Assembly: GCF_000764185.1 (NCBI RefSeq)
Contig: NZ_JQEC01000007.1
Coordinates: 1 to 47,607 of the forward strand
Source of the DNA: Colwellia psychrerythraea
Lineage (GTDB): Bacteria; Pseudomonadota; Gammaproteobacteria; Enterobacterales; Alteromonadaceae
DNA length: 47,607 nt
Direction: 5' to 3'
Shown here: one piece after another, positions 17,263 to 26,551 of the stretch
Layout of the letters: every line of letters begins with the position of its first letter
How positions within the stretch are numbered: position 1 is the stretch's first letter
Position numbers and translations under genes: made by a program
The notes under the pieces: generated by a model
What the model was told of the DNA's origin: nothing
The model's input: only the letters and a program-made list of their open reading frames with translations
The model's database searches: none

Positions 17263-17765
17263 TGACTCATTTAATAAAAGCCACGCTATTAATATGCTTA
17301 TTATTAGCCGCTAGTGCTTGTTCTGATAATTCAGCACAACAAGCCGTTATTCATAGGGCAGTTGCCATGGAAAACAACGATGAATGTCATTTATGTGGCA
17401 TGTTAATCACTCACTTTGATGGCCCTAAAGGTGAACTATTTAGGAAAGAGCAAGGCGATAGAGTTTTTAAGTTTTGCTCAACTCGGGACATGTTTAGCTA
17501 CTACCTTGATCCAGAAAACACCCGCAATATCAGCCAAATATTAGTGCACGATATGAGTAAAATGCCTTGGGGCAGTAATAGCATAAATGATAAATACTTT
17601 ATTGATGCCAAGCAGGCTTGGTTTGTCACTGGCTCTGAAAAAACAGGCGCTATGGGTAAAACTTTAGCCAGCTTTAGTTTACAAAATGATGCCCAAGCGT
17701 TCGCTACAGAGTTTGGTGGTAAGGTGATTAGCTTCAAAGATGTTAACCAAGACAGTCTTTGGTAG
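17262..17765 (+). CDS. nosL: NosL, copper-binding lipoprotein
   Basis: A 167-residue outer-membrane-type lipoprotein delivering Cu(I) to apo-NosZ. The lipobox cysteine is Cys20 (LLAASAC). The copper motif is NDECHLCGMLI, with cysteine and methionine ligands. The ATG at 17262 is chosen because it sits on the nosY stop (TAATG) and begins the signal peptide; the longer frame from 17205 is inside nosY. The last ~115 bases (from GKTLASFSL to NQDSLW) are the source of the tandem repeat that follows. Confidence 0.93.
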   Translation: MTHLIKATLLICLLLAASACSDNSAQQAVIHRAVAMENNDECHLCGMLITHFDGPKGELFRKEQGDRVFKFCSTRDMFSYYLDPENTRNISQILVHDMSKMPWGSNSINDKYFIDAKQAWFVTGSEKTGAMGKTLASFSLQNDAQAFATEFGGKVISFKDVNQDSLW

Positions 17766-18301
17766 AAATAAAACAGGGTGACTATTGGGGGAAAACCCTA
17801 GCCAGCTTTAGTTTACAAAATGATGCCCAAGCGTTCGCTACAGAGTTTGGTGGTAAGGTATTAAGCTTTAGTGAAGTAAATCAAGACAGCCTTTGGTAGA
17901 AATAAAACAGGGTAACTATTGGGGTAAAACCCTAGCCAGCTTTAGCCTTCAAACTGATGCGCAAGCTTTTGCTGCTAAGTTTGGTGGTAAAGTACTTAGC
18001 TTTACAGAGGTCAATCAAGACAGCCTTTGGTAGAAATAAAACAGGGTGACTATTGGGGTAAAACCCTAGCCAGCTTTAGTTTACAAAATGATGCCCAAGC
18101 GTTCGCTACAGAGTTTGGTGGTAAGGTATTAAGCTTGAGTGAAGTAAATCAAGACAGCCTTTGGTAGAAATAAAACAGGGTAACTATTGGGGTAAAACCC
18201 TAGCCAGCTTTAGTTTACAAACTGATGCCCAAGCGTTCGCTACAGAGTTTGGTGGTAAGGTGATTAGCTTCAAAGATGTTAACCAAGACAGTCTTTGGTA
18301 G
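17766..18301 (+). repeat. Four 134-bp tandem copies of the nosL 3' end
   Basis: The terminal CTTTGGTAG recurs at 17765, 17899, 18033, 18167 and 18301, giving four units of exactly 134 bp after the gene. Each unit is a 3' piece of nosL (from GGTAAAAC, encoding GKTLASFSLQ, to NQDSLW and a stop) plus a linker AAATAAAACAGGGTGACTAT. 134 is not a multiple of three, so successive units are in different frames. Internal units encode variants (VLSFSEVNQDSLW, VLSFTEVNQDSLW). The last unit ends with the same bases as nosL itself (VISFKDVNQDSLW). No unit has its own start. Confidence 0.95.
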
Positions 18302-18318
18302 AAGTTGACTATTTACTT

Positions 18319-18346
18319 TGCTGACCCGATTATTATCAAGTCAGCA
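18319..18346 (+). terminator. Possible terminator of the nos operon
   Basis: TGCTGAC and GTCAGCA form a 7-bp stem immediately after the repeat array. No strong T-run follows, so it may be a weak or Rho-assisted terminator; it is probably the original nosL downstream sequence pushed away by the repeats. Confidence 0.4.
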
Positions 18347-18399
18347 GATTTACATTACTTACTTTACTATTTCACTCCTTTACGGTTTTCCATCGAAAA

Positions 18400-19284
18400 T
18401 TATAACTTCTCAACCCGATAACCTTTCGCTTTTAATAAAGCTAACACACTATTATTTCCGGCTAGATGCGCCACTCCCACTAGAACAAGTTCTTTATCGC
18501 TGCGATTACCAGAAAACATTTGTTCAATATGCGGAATCCAATTTTTGTTTCTATCAGTAAGCAGGGTCTTGATGGTATTAGGGTCATCTTTCATTGGCTC
18601 AATGGCTAACGTATTTAGTTGCTTTTCATCCCCTGCGCGCCAAGCTTTCAATAAACCTAAAAACATGCTTTTAAAATCTTTCATCTGTTCAAGGTTAGAC
18701 TTAACAAATTTTTCTTCATTACCCACACCCATATTAGCAATCATATTCATTTGAAATTCAGCGATTTCTAAATAGGCTAATTTCTTGTTATCTTTTTTTG
18801 CTTTATTACTATAGAAAATATCAACGCCTTCTCCTGACAAACCTGCCTTTTGTGCTTCCAATAGCGCTAACATAGTCATTAAGAAACCTGGTTTAAAACG
18901 TTCAAACATCATTAAATCAACCCCTAAAGCAGAAATATACTGACTTAGATTTTGTTTAGTTTTAGCTGATAAAAAATCACCAATGGTTTTATTTTGGCCG
19001 TAAGCCATTTGTTGCATCATTTTCATTTGAAAATCGGTATCGCTAGCGTCAGGTAGCTTAGCTTCTAAAACAATGATATTGCTCTTTTGATAGGCTTGCT
19101 CAAATTCAGCAGGCAACGGAAATTCAGAGGCTGGTAAAATATGCACTGTGCCACCGATAAAAATATGGTCATTGCCTTTACTTACTTTCCAAACTGATGA
19201 TTCAGCTAGAGCCGTTAACGAGGTAATACTCGCTGCTATGCATAATGCTCCGAGAAATAATTGCTTAGCTGTATTTTTAATCAT
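18400..19284 (-). CDS. TraB/GumN-family protein
   Basis: A 294-residue protein with a signal peptide (LFLGALCIAASITSLTALA), hence periplasmic. The family's first motif is IGGTVHILPASEFPLP with a glycine-histidine pair, and the C-terminal motif is ELVLVGVAHLAGNNSVLALLKAKGY. TraB/GumN domains are proposed metallopeptidases of the EreA/ChaN-like (Tiki) superfamily; bacterial functions are mostly unknown. It is monocistronic and converges with nosL. Confidence 0.85.
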   Translation of the reverse strand: MIKNTAKQLFLGALCIAASITSLTALAESSVWKVSKGNDHIFIGGTVHILPASEFPLPAEFEQAYQKSNIIVLEAKLPDASDTDFQMKMMQQMAYGQNKTIGDFLSAKTKQNLSQYISALGVDLMMFERFKPGFLMTMLALLEAQKAGLSGEGVDIFYSNKAKKDNKKLAYLEIAEFQMNMIANMGVGNEEKFVKSNLEQMKDFKSMFLGLLKAWRAGDEKQLNTLAIEPMKDDPNTIKTLLTDRNKNWIPHIEQMFSGNRSDKELVLVGVAHLAGNNSVLALLKAKGYRVEKL

Positions 19285-19537
19285 GTATATATCCTTATCT
19301 TTACTTTAGTCAAATAACAAAACTGCCAATACGCAGGTCCGAATAAGCACTATTTATAACTTATCACCGCTATGCCTGTAAACGTCTGCCTAGGTTGAAC
19401 ACATTATTTAGTATTAATTCGGCTAAAAATTAGAAGTTTACTGCCGATGAAAGGTTTATCTGTTCAAAACTAAGTTCAATTGTTAGGCTAGGGTTTTCCT
19501 ATTACTGTGTTAAGACCCTGTGTTAAAAGAACTGATT

Positions 19538-20095
19538 ATGACAATAACTTCGCTAATGAAATTAGTACTAAGCTCTTTAGTAATAGTGCTTTTATCAGGC
19601 TGTGGCTCAATGAAAAACCCCGTAATTTATTATGATAAATTTGACTTTACTCAGGTCAAATCCTACAGTTTTTATAGCAGTGGCTCTACATTTTTTGATA
19701 GCCAAAACTTACCGCACTCACAACGCAGTAGCATTGAACTTGCTATTGAAAGAAGCTTAGATGCACAGAATTTTCACTACAGTGAGCTCGACAAAGCAGA
19801 CATTATAGTCACGTACCATCTAGTAAAAAAACAAACTCAAGACTACGTAAACTATAACAAGGCAGTATTATTTTGTTCTTATTGTCTTAGAGCCAATGCT
19901 TGGCGAAAAAACAGCAGTGATTGGCGCGTTTATCCCGGCGGTTTAATCATTGATTTGGTCGACCCGAAAAGAAACCGCTCAGTTTGGCGTAGTATTTATC
20001 CGCTAGACTTTGAAGCAAAAGACAATAGTAAGCAGCTAAACGAAAAAATAATTGAAGCGGTTAATTCCATGTTAACTCAGTACCCTGACAAATAA
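19538..20095 (+). CDS. DUF4136-family lipoprotein
   Basis: A 185-residue lipoprotein: lipobox LLSGC with Cys22. It is followed by the DUF4136 pattern YDKFDFTQVKSYSFYSSG, an acidic-helix segment SSIELAIERSLDAQNF, ADIIVTYHL, and a C-terminal DPKRNRSVWRSIYP. The ATG at 19538 is preferred over a GTG at 19520 because it begins the lipoprotein signal directly. Members occur widely in marine Proteobacteria; the function is unknown. Confidence 0.8.
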   Translation: MTITSLMKLVLSSLVIVLLSGCGSMKNPVIYYDKFDFTQVKSYSFYSSGSTFFDSQNLPHSQRSSIELAIERSLDAQNFHYSELDKADIIVTYHLVKKQTQDYVNYNKAVLFCSYCLRANAWRKNSSDWRVYPGGLIIDLVDPKRNRSVWRSIYPLDFEAKDNSKQLNEKIIEAVNSMLTQYPDK

Positions 20096-20195
20096 ATAAT
20101 CACTACTGCAATATTTATTTACTTAGTACTCTATTCAAGTCGCTTTTACCACCTTATAATAGCCGCTTCTAATTGCATAACTATATTATTTTTAT

Positions 20196-20519
20196 ATGAA
20201 CTTTCCAGATGATGAAACAGGCCAAGTATTAGCCGAAATGCACCAAGCAGGTATCGACTTAAGCCAATCACACGATGTGGTATTTTTTCATTTGTTCGAA
20301 CAAGAAAGCCAAGCACAAGCCATGGTTGAACATATAAAAGAGCACCTACCTGCAGTAAAATGCAACTTACATCCTGATGAAACCCCTAATGTTTGGGATT
20401 TAGATTGTACTGTGGTGATGACACCCTCACATGAAGCTATTGTTACCCAAGAAGAGGTTTTAGAAAAAATTGCTACCAGTTTTTCTGGTTATAACGATGG
20501 CTGGGGGATTGAAGCCTAG
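20196..20519 (+). CDS. RraB-family protein (RNase E inhibitor-like)
   Basis: A 107-residue acidic protein with the RraB-type alternating alpha/beta pattern and the characteristic C-terminal YNDGWGIEA (E. coli RraB has YDGWGT). RraB binds RNase E and modulates mRNA decay. The protein lacks the long acidic tail of E. coli RraB, so it may be a different member of the domain family. It is followed 23 bases later by plsC on the same strand. Confidence 0.75.
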   Translation: MNFPDDETGQVLAEMHQAGIDLSQSHDVVFFHLFEQESQAQAMVEHIKEHLPAVKCNLHPDETPNVWDLDCTVVMTPSHEAIVTQEEVLEKIATSFSGYNDGWGIEA

Positions 20520-20542
20520 TTTAGCGCTTCTGCATTAGATTC

Positions 20543-21199
20543 ATGTTTGCTTTCTTTTTAAAAAAATACAAAATGTATGTCGCTATCGCGGCCCAATCTG
20601 TTGCATTGTCTTTATGTAGACGCCATGGAGATAGGTTCAATCGTTTGCGTCGAATTTTTACCGATCTGATTGTGCGCAGTGTTGGCGCGCGAATAAACCT
20701 CACTGGTACTATTGATGCTGATACTGACATTCTAATTATTAACCATCAAAGCATGTTTGATATCTTCTCTCTTGAGCAAGCAATAGGTAATGATACTCGC
20801 TTTATTGGCCGCACTGGAATTATGGACAAGTGGCCTGTTTCTCGCATTGTCGATAGAGTTGGTCACATTACAGTCGATCAAAAAGATCGCCGTGCCATCA
20901 TAAAATTATTAAAAGACGTAAAACTTTGCAAAGGAAAAAAAGTAATTATTTTTCCTGAAGGAACTCGCTCACAATCTGGTAAAATTGAACCGTTTGAAGC
21001 GGGCGCTAAGTTGTTAGTTGAAAAGCTTAAACTTAAAGCGCAACCCGTTGTCATCAAAAATATTTTAGATGTTTACAACGAGTCAAATAAAACCGCAACT
21101 TCAGGCACTATTGAGATAGAAGTGTTACCAGCAATTATCATTACAGATGGTTGGTATGAAAAAATTCACCAACAAATGAATGAAGTATTCAATCAATAG
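20543..21199 (+). CDS. plsC: 1-acyl-sn-glycerol-3-phosphate acyltransferase (PlsC family)
   Basis: A 218-residue membrane-associated acyltransferase. The catalytic NHX4D motif is NHQSMFD (His68) and the substrate motif is FPEGTRSQSG. IGRTGIMDKWPVSRIVDRVG gives the third conserved block. It converts lysophosphatidate to phosphatidate in phospholipid synthesis. The genome may encode other PlsC paralogues, so the symbol denotes the family. Confidence 0.85.
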   Translation: MFAFFLKKYKMYVAIAAQSVALSLCRRHGDRFNRLRRIFTDLIVRSVGARINLTGTIDADTDILIINHQSMFDIFSLEQAIGNDTRFIGRTGIMDKWPVSRIVDRVGHITVDQKDRRAIIKLLKDVKLCKGKKVIIFPEGTRSQSGKIEPFEAGAKLLVEKLKLKAQPVVIKNILDVYNESNKTATSGTIEIEVLPAIIITDGWYEKIHQQMNEVFNQ

Positions 21200-21489
21200 C
21201 CTTATCACATTGGCTGTATTCGTCAGCAGATAAAGAATACTCCCGCTACCTGTCCTTTAATATGTCTAATATAGATAAAATTAGACATATTCAACACACC
21301 TCTTAATGCTATCGCTTGTCTCGAATTCTCTTTTATGTTTGTCTATAATCCAAGATTCTAGCAATCGATAGCTGAAGACTTTACAGAAACTTACATTATC
21401 ATTACATTTATCAAACGGTAATTTTAAGTCCTTTTTTTAATAATACTCTTAGTTTGTATTTTATTAATATTTCGCATAGGACGCTACCC

Positions 21490-22086
21490 ATGAAGTTATC
21501 TCCCTTAATAACGACCTCGTTACTTTCACTGTCTTTACTTAGTATATTTAGCCATGCACAAGGTCATCAGCATAGCTATGGCGTAACAATTGGTGCTGGT
21601 GGTGGAGAATACAAGCATTCAACTCAGGATGGTGACGGCTTTGCTCAAGCCTACATTTTTTATAACTATCAAGCCCTAGAGCACTTCTCAATTGAAGTTG
21701 CTTATAATTCTGCTATAGAACTTGATAGCTGGGATTGTGAAGAAAAATATGACGATAAGTGGACATGTCAAACAAATAATAAACCCATGTTTGGTTTGCT
21801 CGCTAATGAGTTTGAATTGGATGGTTTTGTTGTAGCTATTAAAGGCCAAGTTCCTATTTCACAACGTAATAGTTTATATGGAAAATTAGGCGCTCAATAT
21901 TATGATTATGCATTTAGCCGTAACGGCTACACTGTTGAAAGTGAAGATGGTACGGGTGTTTTATTCGAGGCTGGTTGGCAGTATCAATGGGATATGGGCA
22001 TTGGCATGAACGTAGGTCTACGTTACCAAGATTTGGGTGATTTAACGCTGAAATCACAAAATATCGGTATCAGTTACGCTTTTTAA
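21490..22086 (+). CDS. Outer-membrane beta-barrel protein
   Basis: A 198-residue protein with a signal peptide (TTSLLSLSLLSIFSHAQG) and alternating hydrophobic strands ending in the C-terminal phenylalanine (ISYAF) typical of outer-membrane barrels. It resembles the OmpA-like/Ail 8-stranded barrel group (GVTIGAGGGEYKHS, FSIEVAYNSAIELDSWD). A pair of cysteines (WDCEEKYDDKWTC) could form a loop disulfide. The start is the ATG at 21490, preceded by AGGACG; the longer frame adds a non-signal leader. Function unknown. Confidence 0.75.
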   Translation: MKLSPLITTSLLSLSLLSIFSHAQGHQHSYGVTIGAGGGEYKHSTQDGDGFAQAYIFYNYQALEHFSIEVAYNSAIELDSWDCEEKYDDKWTCQTNNKPMFGLLANEFELDGFVVAIKGQVPISQRNSLYGKLGAQYYDYAFSRNGYTVESEDGTGVLFEAGWQYQWDMGIGMNVGLRYQDLGDLTLKSQNIGISYAF

Positions 22087-22137
22087 TACTTCTGTTTTAG
22101 CTGAACAGGCAAAGGCTTAAGAGTTAGACAAGTGTCA

Positions 22138-22797
22138 TTATTCTCTATATTTGCTTTTGTCTTTACTGTTATCTTTATGCGGCTTTTCAACAATATGAAA
22201 AGCCGGTAACGATACATGCCAATAGATAGCTGCTAAACGTAAAATAAGCGCCGCGGAGATCGCAGTAACAATAGCACTGGTATCAGACCAATTCAGCCAT
22301 TGTAACAAGATAAATAATGCCCCACCTAGCATTGCTGCTAACGCATAAATTTCTTCACGTAAAATCATTGGAATTACGTTACATAAAACATCTCGGATCA
22401 TACCGCCAGCCACACCAGTAATAGTACCTAGCACAACAGCTACAGGAACAGGCGCCCCCAAAACTAACGCTTTTTGCGTACCGAGCACAGCAAATAATGC
22501 TAAACCTAAAGCATCGGCAATCAATAAAAAACGTTTTGGAATTCGTTTTGGCTGCCTGATAAATATTATGGTAAGTATTGCTGTAGCTAAAATAACATAA
22601 AGATAATAAGGCTTAACGACCCAAAACACTGGTGTTTGTAAAATAACATCACGAATAGTACCGCCACCTACGGCGGTCACTGATGCCAACACCACAACAC
22701 CAAATGGGTCAAGCTGATACCGGCCAGCCATGAGCGCACCTGATAAGGCAAAAACAATAATGCCAAAAATATCTAAATAAAATAAAAGTTCTGTCAT
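22138..22797 (-). CDS. TRIC-family (UPF0126/YadS-like) membrane channel protein
   Basis: A 219-residue inner-membrane protein with two homologous halves: the first carries FALSGALMAGRYQLDPFGV and VGGGTIRDVIL, the second FAVLGTQKALVLG and VAGGMIRDVLC. The duplicated GGG/IRDV motifs are the mark of bacterial trimeric intracellular cation channel homologues, formerly UPF0126. It has about seven transmembrane segments. It is probably a cation or small-molecule channel; the physiological role is unclear. Confidence 0.9.
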   Translation of the reverse strand: MTELLFYLDIFGIIVFALSGALMAGRYQLDPFGVVVLASVTAVGGGTIRDVILQTPVFWVVKPYYLYVILATAILTIIFIRQPKRIPKRFLLIADALGLALFAVLGTQKALVLGAPVPVAVVLGTITGVAGGMIRDVLCNVIPMILREEIYALAAMLGGALFILLQWLNWSDTSAIVTAISAALILRLAAIYWHVSLPAFHIVEKPHKDNSKDKSKYRE

Positions 22798-22948
22798 GTA
22801 AATACCAATTTAACTTAAGCGTTAACTGCCTTCGACCATTTGCAATTGCTTAACCGCTAGTTACAGAGTTAACACGTACTAATAACCCGCTGTAAATATC
22901 TAATAAAAATAAAGTTCAGTCACAGAAATAGCTATTTAATTTACCAGT

Positions 22949-23914
22949 TTAGCTGAATGCAACGAGTTGCCAGCCTATTGCGAAGAAAACCAGCAAAACT
23001 AAACTGCTATAAATAGCAAAACCCACCTTGCTGCTTGCTTTGATAATATCTCGTGGCTCAGGTTGCTTGCCGAGATCATTAAAAGCGACTTTACGTAACT
23101 TCTCATTTTGATACATGGCAACACCACCCAATCTTACTGAAAGTGAAAAAGCAAAAACGGCGATAATAAAATCATTATTGAGTTTAAAAAAGTGGCCTCG
23201 TGTTAATCGCCAAGATAATGAGCTACCTTGCCCAACAGAGCTCAATAATATTAATAAAGCCATTAAACGGCTTGGTAACCATTGTAATAGTTGAATAAAC
23301 AACTGGCTATAAAAACCAAAATGTTTGAACTGCACTAACTTGCTGTTCCAGCAATAATGCATTTCCAGTATCAACCGATAACTCAGCGCAGCTAATGGGC
23401 CTAAAGTAATAAAGAGGAAACTAACCACATATATTTGCTGGGTACTACGTAATAACTGCATTTCAATAGCTGCTTTACTGAGACCAACTTGAGACAGTTG
23501 CTCAGTTTCTCGTAATAACCAAGGTTTAAGTGTTTTTTTGGCTTGGTAGTTTTGTTTAGCCACTAAAGCTCGCGCGATAACTGTATTGATTTGTCCTAGG
23601 TTAAGGCAGCCCAAGGCCAAATAAAGTAGTAAACCTTGCCATAAATAATCAACAGCGACAAAGTCAGCAAATAGCCACAAAATAATGCTGATAGGTACTA
23701 AGGTCACTAATAGTGACAATAAACCAGCAATAGTTTGGTGTTGAATGCTATTTTTACTGTTGTTAACTTTATTGCCGAGCTGTAAACAATAAAACTGAAA
23801 AAAACGTAACGGCTCATGAGCTATATAGTGACTAATTACAGACTTAATGATCAGTACTACCATGAGGATTAACACATGATAAGTAAACGGTGTTAACTGG
23901 GTGAGTACTGTCAT
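22949..23914 (-). CDS. CbiB/CobD-like cobalamin biosynthesis membrane protein
   Basis: A 321-residue polytopic protein. Family marks are HEPLRFFQFYCLQLGNKVN near the N-terminus (the HPxR-like block), LLRSTQQIYVVSF, FAFSLSVRLGGVAMYQNEKL and the C-terminal GKQPEPRDIIKASS. CbiB makes adenosylcobinamide phosphate. The sequence is divergent from classical CbiB, so the activity is uncertain; such divergent copies next to mtnN are familiar in Alteromonadales. It lies 30 bp downstream of mtnN on the same strand and is probably co-transcribed. Confidence 0.72.
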   Translation of the reverse strand: MTVLTQLTPFTYHVLILMVVLIIKSVISHYIAHEPLRFFQFYCLQLGNKVNNSKNSIQHQTIAGLLSLLVTLVPISIILWLFADFVAVDYLWQGLLLYLALGCLNLGQINTVIARALVAKQNYQAKKTLKPWLLRETEQLSQVGLSKAAIEMQLLRSTQQIYVVSFLFITLGPLAALSYRLILEMHYCWNSKLVQFKHFGFYSQLFIQLLQWLPSRLMALLILLSSVGQGSSLSWRLTRGHFFKLNNDFIIAVFAFSLSVRLGGVAMYQNEKLRKVAFNDLGKQPEPRDIIKASSKVGFAIYSSLVLLVFFAIGWQLVAFS

Positions 23915-23944
23915 TAATTATCCCTTTTAATTTGTACTAAAGAC

Positions 23945-24673
23945 TTAAAGGCTAAGTGTTTTACCTTGAAGTTGCGCTAACATATTCACTACTAACTGCG
24001 AGGAGTTAACCGCCGCTGTTTCTAAATACTCTTCAAAGGTATGTGGTGATTCTTTACCAGCAATATCTGACAATGAACGAATTATAACAAAGGGTGTTTT
24101 AAGCTGTAAGCACGCTTGTGCAACTGCAGCACCTTCCATTTCAACCGCAGCCATAGTCGGAAAATTAGCGCGAGCTTTAGCAACATCTTCTTCTTTAGTC
24201 ATAAAGGTATCACCTGTGGTGATTAAACCAGTAATTGCCTGAATATTTTCTTCATTTGACTCACTTAATTTCTCAATACCTTTTTTGGCTGCTGCCACTA
24301 ACTCTTCATGTGGGTTAAATGCCGCAGGATTAGCTGGAAGTTGTCCTATTTCATAACCAAATGCAGTTAAATCAACATCGTGATAGCGCACTTCTAAACT
24401 GACCACAATATCGCCCACTTTTAATGAGGGATCAAAACCACCTGCGGAGCCGGTATTCACCACGTAATCTACATGAAAACGATCAATCAATATTGCAGTT
24501 GCTAACGCAGCCGCAACTTTGCCAATACCTGATTGCACAATGACCACATCACTGCCATCTAATTGACCTTGATGAAAGACATAACCTGCATGTTCAGTGG
24601 TTGTTGCCTCGGTTAACTTTGCTTTTAAAATGGCAACTTCTGGCTCCATTGCGCCAATAATTCCTGCTTTCAT
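23945..24673 (-). CDS. mtnN: 5'-methylthioadenosine/S-adenosylhomocysteine nucleosidase
   Basis: A 242-residue purine-nucleoside-phosphorylase-fold enzyme that hydrolyses MTA and SAH, part of methionine salvage and of autoinducer-2 production. The N-terminus MKAGIIGAMEPEVAIL, VQSGIGKVAAALA, TGSAGGF, VEMEGAAVAQAC (catalytic region) and IIRSLSDIAG are intact. The start at 24673 is selected because the protein family begins there and AGGAA lies 5 bases upstream; the frame to 24763 is unsupported. Confidence 0.95.
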   Translation of the reverse strand: MKAGIIGAMEPEVAILKAKLTEATTTEHAGYVFHQGQLDGSDVVIVQSGIGKVAAALATAILIDRFHVDYVVNTGSAGGFDPSLKVGDIVVSLEVRYHDVDLTAFGYEIGQLPANPAAFNPHEELVAAAKKGIEKLSESNEENIQAITGLITTGDTFMTKEEDVAKARANFPTMAAVEMEGAAVAQACLQLKTPFVIIRSLSDIAGKESPHTFEEYLETAAVNSSQLVVNMLAQLQGKTLSL

Positions 24674-24803
24674 GATAATTCCTACTGTGTTTAATTTAAT
24701 ATTATCGATTGAATATAAATTTATTAAAAAATTATATTCAATCATTGATAACTGTTTATTCAAATCTGCTACTAGCTTGCAAGACCAAGAAGAAAGCTAA
24801 TTA

Positions 24804-25553
24804 TTAGCAGTATTCTTGTAATCCGTAGAAAATAAGGTTATCGATAAATTGAATATTTTCTACGGCAATAATTTTTTCACTGGTCTGTGCTAATAATAAC
24901 GTGGTTAAAACCTTACCATCGCCCCCAGTTAAAATGATGCGGTCAAGGTCACTTAATTGCTGTGCTTGGCTAATTGCCTGTTCAACCATACCTAAGGTAG
25001 CCGCCCAACAAGCATTATTTACATTATCGCTAGTGTTACTGCCAAACGCTAAGCTTGGCACGGCAGTACTTTTGGCATGAACCAAGGTACTATTACTTAC
25101 AATACTATTAAATAGCGCCTTAATGCCTGCTAATATCCAGCCTCCTTGGTGCTGACCGCTACCTGCCACTAAATCTATGGTGGTTGCGGTGCCTGCATCT
25201 ATGATTAGCACATTTTCATTGGGGTAAAGGTGTATCGTACCCAATAGCGCCAGCCAACGATCAATACCCAAGGTTGTTGGCTGCTGATAAGCCGACTGCA
25301 AAGCATTTTTTTGTTGTTCGCTATGCACTTGTCTAAAACTAATATTTTGTTCTGTACACCAAGTCGACAGCTCACTGCTTAATGAAGATGATGCAACATT
25401 GGCAACAACGACTTGACTAGCATGGCTAAAGTGCTTAGCAAAATACGCTAAGGTAAAGTCTTGATTATTAAGTTGAGCAATTGCTGACAGTCTACCTTCG
25501 ACTAGTTGCGTATATTTTGTGCGACTATTACCAATATCAATTAATACTATCAT
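24804..25553 (-). CDS. coaX: Type III pantothenate kinase
   Basis: A 249-residue ASKHA-fold kinase for the first step of coenzyme A synthesis. Phosphate-1 motif DIGNSRTKYT is at the N-terminus, GIDRWLALLG is the substrate block, IIDAGTATTIDLV the phosphate-2 motif and ILTGGDG the adenosine motif. Its ATG overlaps the birA stop by four bases (ATGA). murB-birA-coaX is thus a tightly overlapping set. Confidence 0.93.
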   Translation of the reverse strand: MIVLIDIGNSRTKYTQLVEGRLSAIAQLNNQDFTLAYFAKHFSHASQVVVANVASSSLSSELSTWCTEQNISFRQVHSEQQKNALQSAYQQPTTLGIDRWLALLGTIHLYPNENVLIIDAGTATTIDLVAGSGQHQGGWILAGIKALFNSIVSNSTLVHAKSTAVPSLAFGSNTSDNVNNACWAATLGMVEQAISQAQQLSDLDRIILTGGDGKVLTTLLLAQTSEKIIAVENIQFIDNLIFYGLQEYC

Positions 25554-26551
25554 TCATCCATCCTTAGACTCACTTCACCACCGTAAACGGGTTTGATTTG
25601 ACCATTTACTTCTAACAGTAAAGCCCCTTGATTATTAACACCTCGGCATATGCCATGCGTAGTGCGTTCGCCTGTAATCAATTTTACTCGTTTATTTAAA
25701 AAGGCATCATTTGCATGCCACTCATCTAGCATCGGCGCTAAACCGGTTTGCTGATATTGGCCCAAGCGTCGTCGTAAACAATGGATTAATTGTGCGCTGA
25801 GTGCATTCCTATCAATTTCTACCTGGCTGTGTGATTGTAAATCTGTCCATTTTTGTTCAATTAATTTACCTGCTTCTTCCGGCATATGCAGATTTAAACC
25901 AATGCCAATAACGCTATGACTTGGCTCTAACGCTTGCCCCTCAAGCTCAATTAAAATACCTGCGAGCTTTACGCCTTCAAGATAAATATCATTGGGCCAT
26001 TTCAGCTGAACTTGTATATTACTGTGGGCTTTTATCGCATCACTTACCGCTAATGCCGTGACTAAACTCAGTCCCATCGCCGCCGATAGTCCTTGCTCTA
26101 AATACCAATACATAGACAAATAAATTTGTGAACCAAACTGGGAAATCCACTTCCTACCACGACGACCTCGGCCAGCACTTTGGTATTCAGCTAAACACAC
26201 CTGCCCTGGAGATAGTTGATTGGGCAAACGTCTCATTAAATAGTCATTTGTTGAGTCAATTAAGCTATGTACTTCAACCAATGGCAAGTCGCTTGGCTTA
26301 TCAGTGTGTTTGTTCTCTTCATTTGCTAATAAGCCGGTTATTTTTTCTTTGTCTAATAAGTACAGAGGTTGGGCTAACTTATAGCCTTTGCCAGTGACAC
26401 TGTATATATCTAGGCCGATATCAGTGAGTACTTTAATATGCTTAGCGATGGCAGTTCGGCTAATACCTAACTGCTCACCCAATAATTGCCCGGAAACAAA
26501 CTTTCCTTGTGCTAATGATTTTATCAAATGTTCTTTTACTGTTTTAGTCAT
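25550..26551 (-). CDS. birA: BirA, biotin-protein ligase and biotin operon repressor
   Basis: A 333-residue bifunctional protein: an N-terminal winged helix ([18 protein letters not shown]), the catalytic GRGRRGRKW loop that holds biotinyl-[22 protein letters not shown] and a C-terminal SH3-like cap. It biotinylates AccB and represses the bio genes. The start at 26551 (MTKTVKEHL) matches the family; it overlaps the murB end by 8 bases. Confidence 0.95.
   Translation of the reverse strand: MTKTVKEHLIKSLAQGKFVSGQLLGEQLGISRTAIAKHIKVLTDIGLDIYSVTGKGYKLAQPLYLLDKEKITGLLANEENKHTDKPSDLPLVEVHSLIDSTNDYLMRRLPNQLSPGQVCLAEYQSAGRGRRGRKWISQFGSQIYLSMYWYLEQGLSAAMGLSLVTALAVSDAIKAHSNIQVQLKWPNDIYLEGVKLAGILIELEGQALEPSHSVIGIGLNLHMPEEAGKLIEQKWTDLQSHSQVEIDRNALSAQLIHCLRRRLGQYQQTGLAPMLDEWHANDAFLNKRVKLITGERTTHGICRGVNNQGALLLEVNGQIKPVYGGEVSLRMDE

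Noticed and set aside
17766..18301. The 134-bp repeats as a C-terminal extension of NosL
   Set aside because: Each unit ends in TAG in its own frame, the nosL stop is in place, and the unit length is not a multiple of three.
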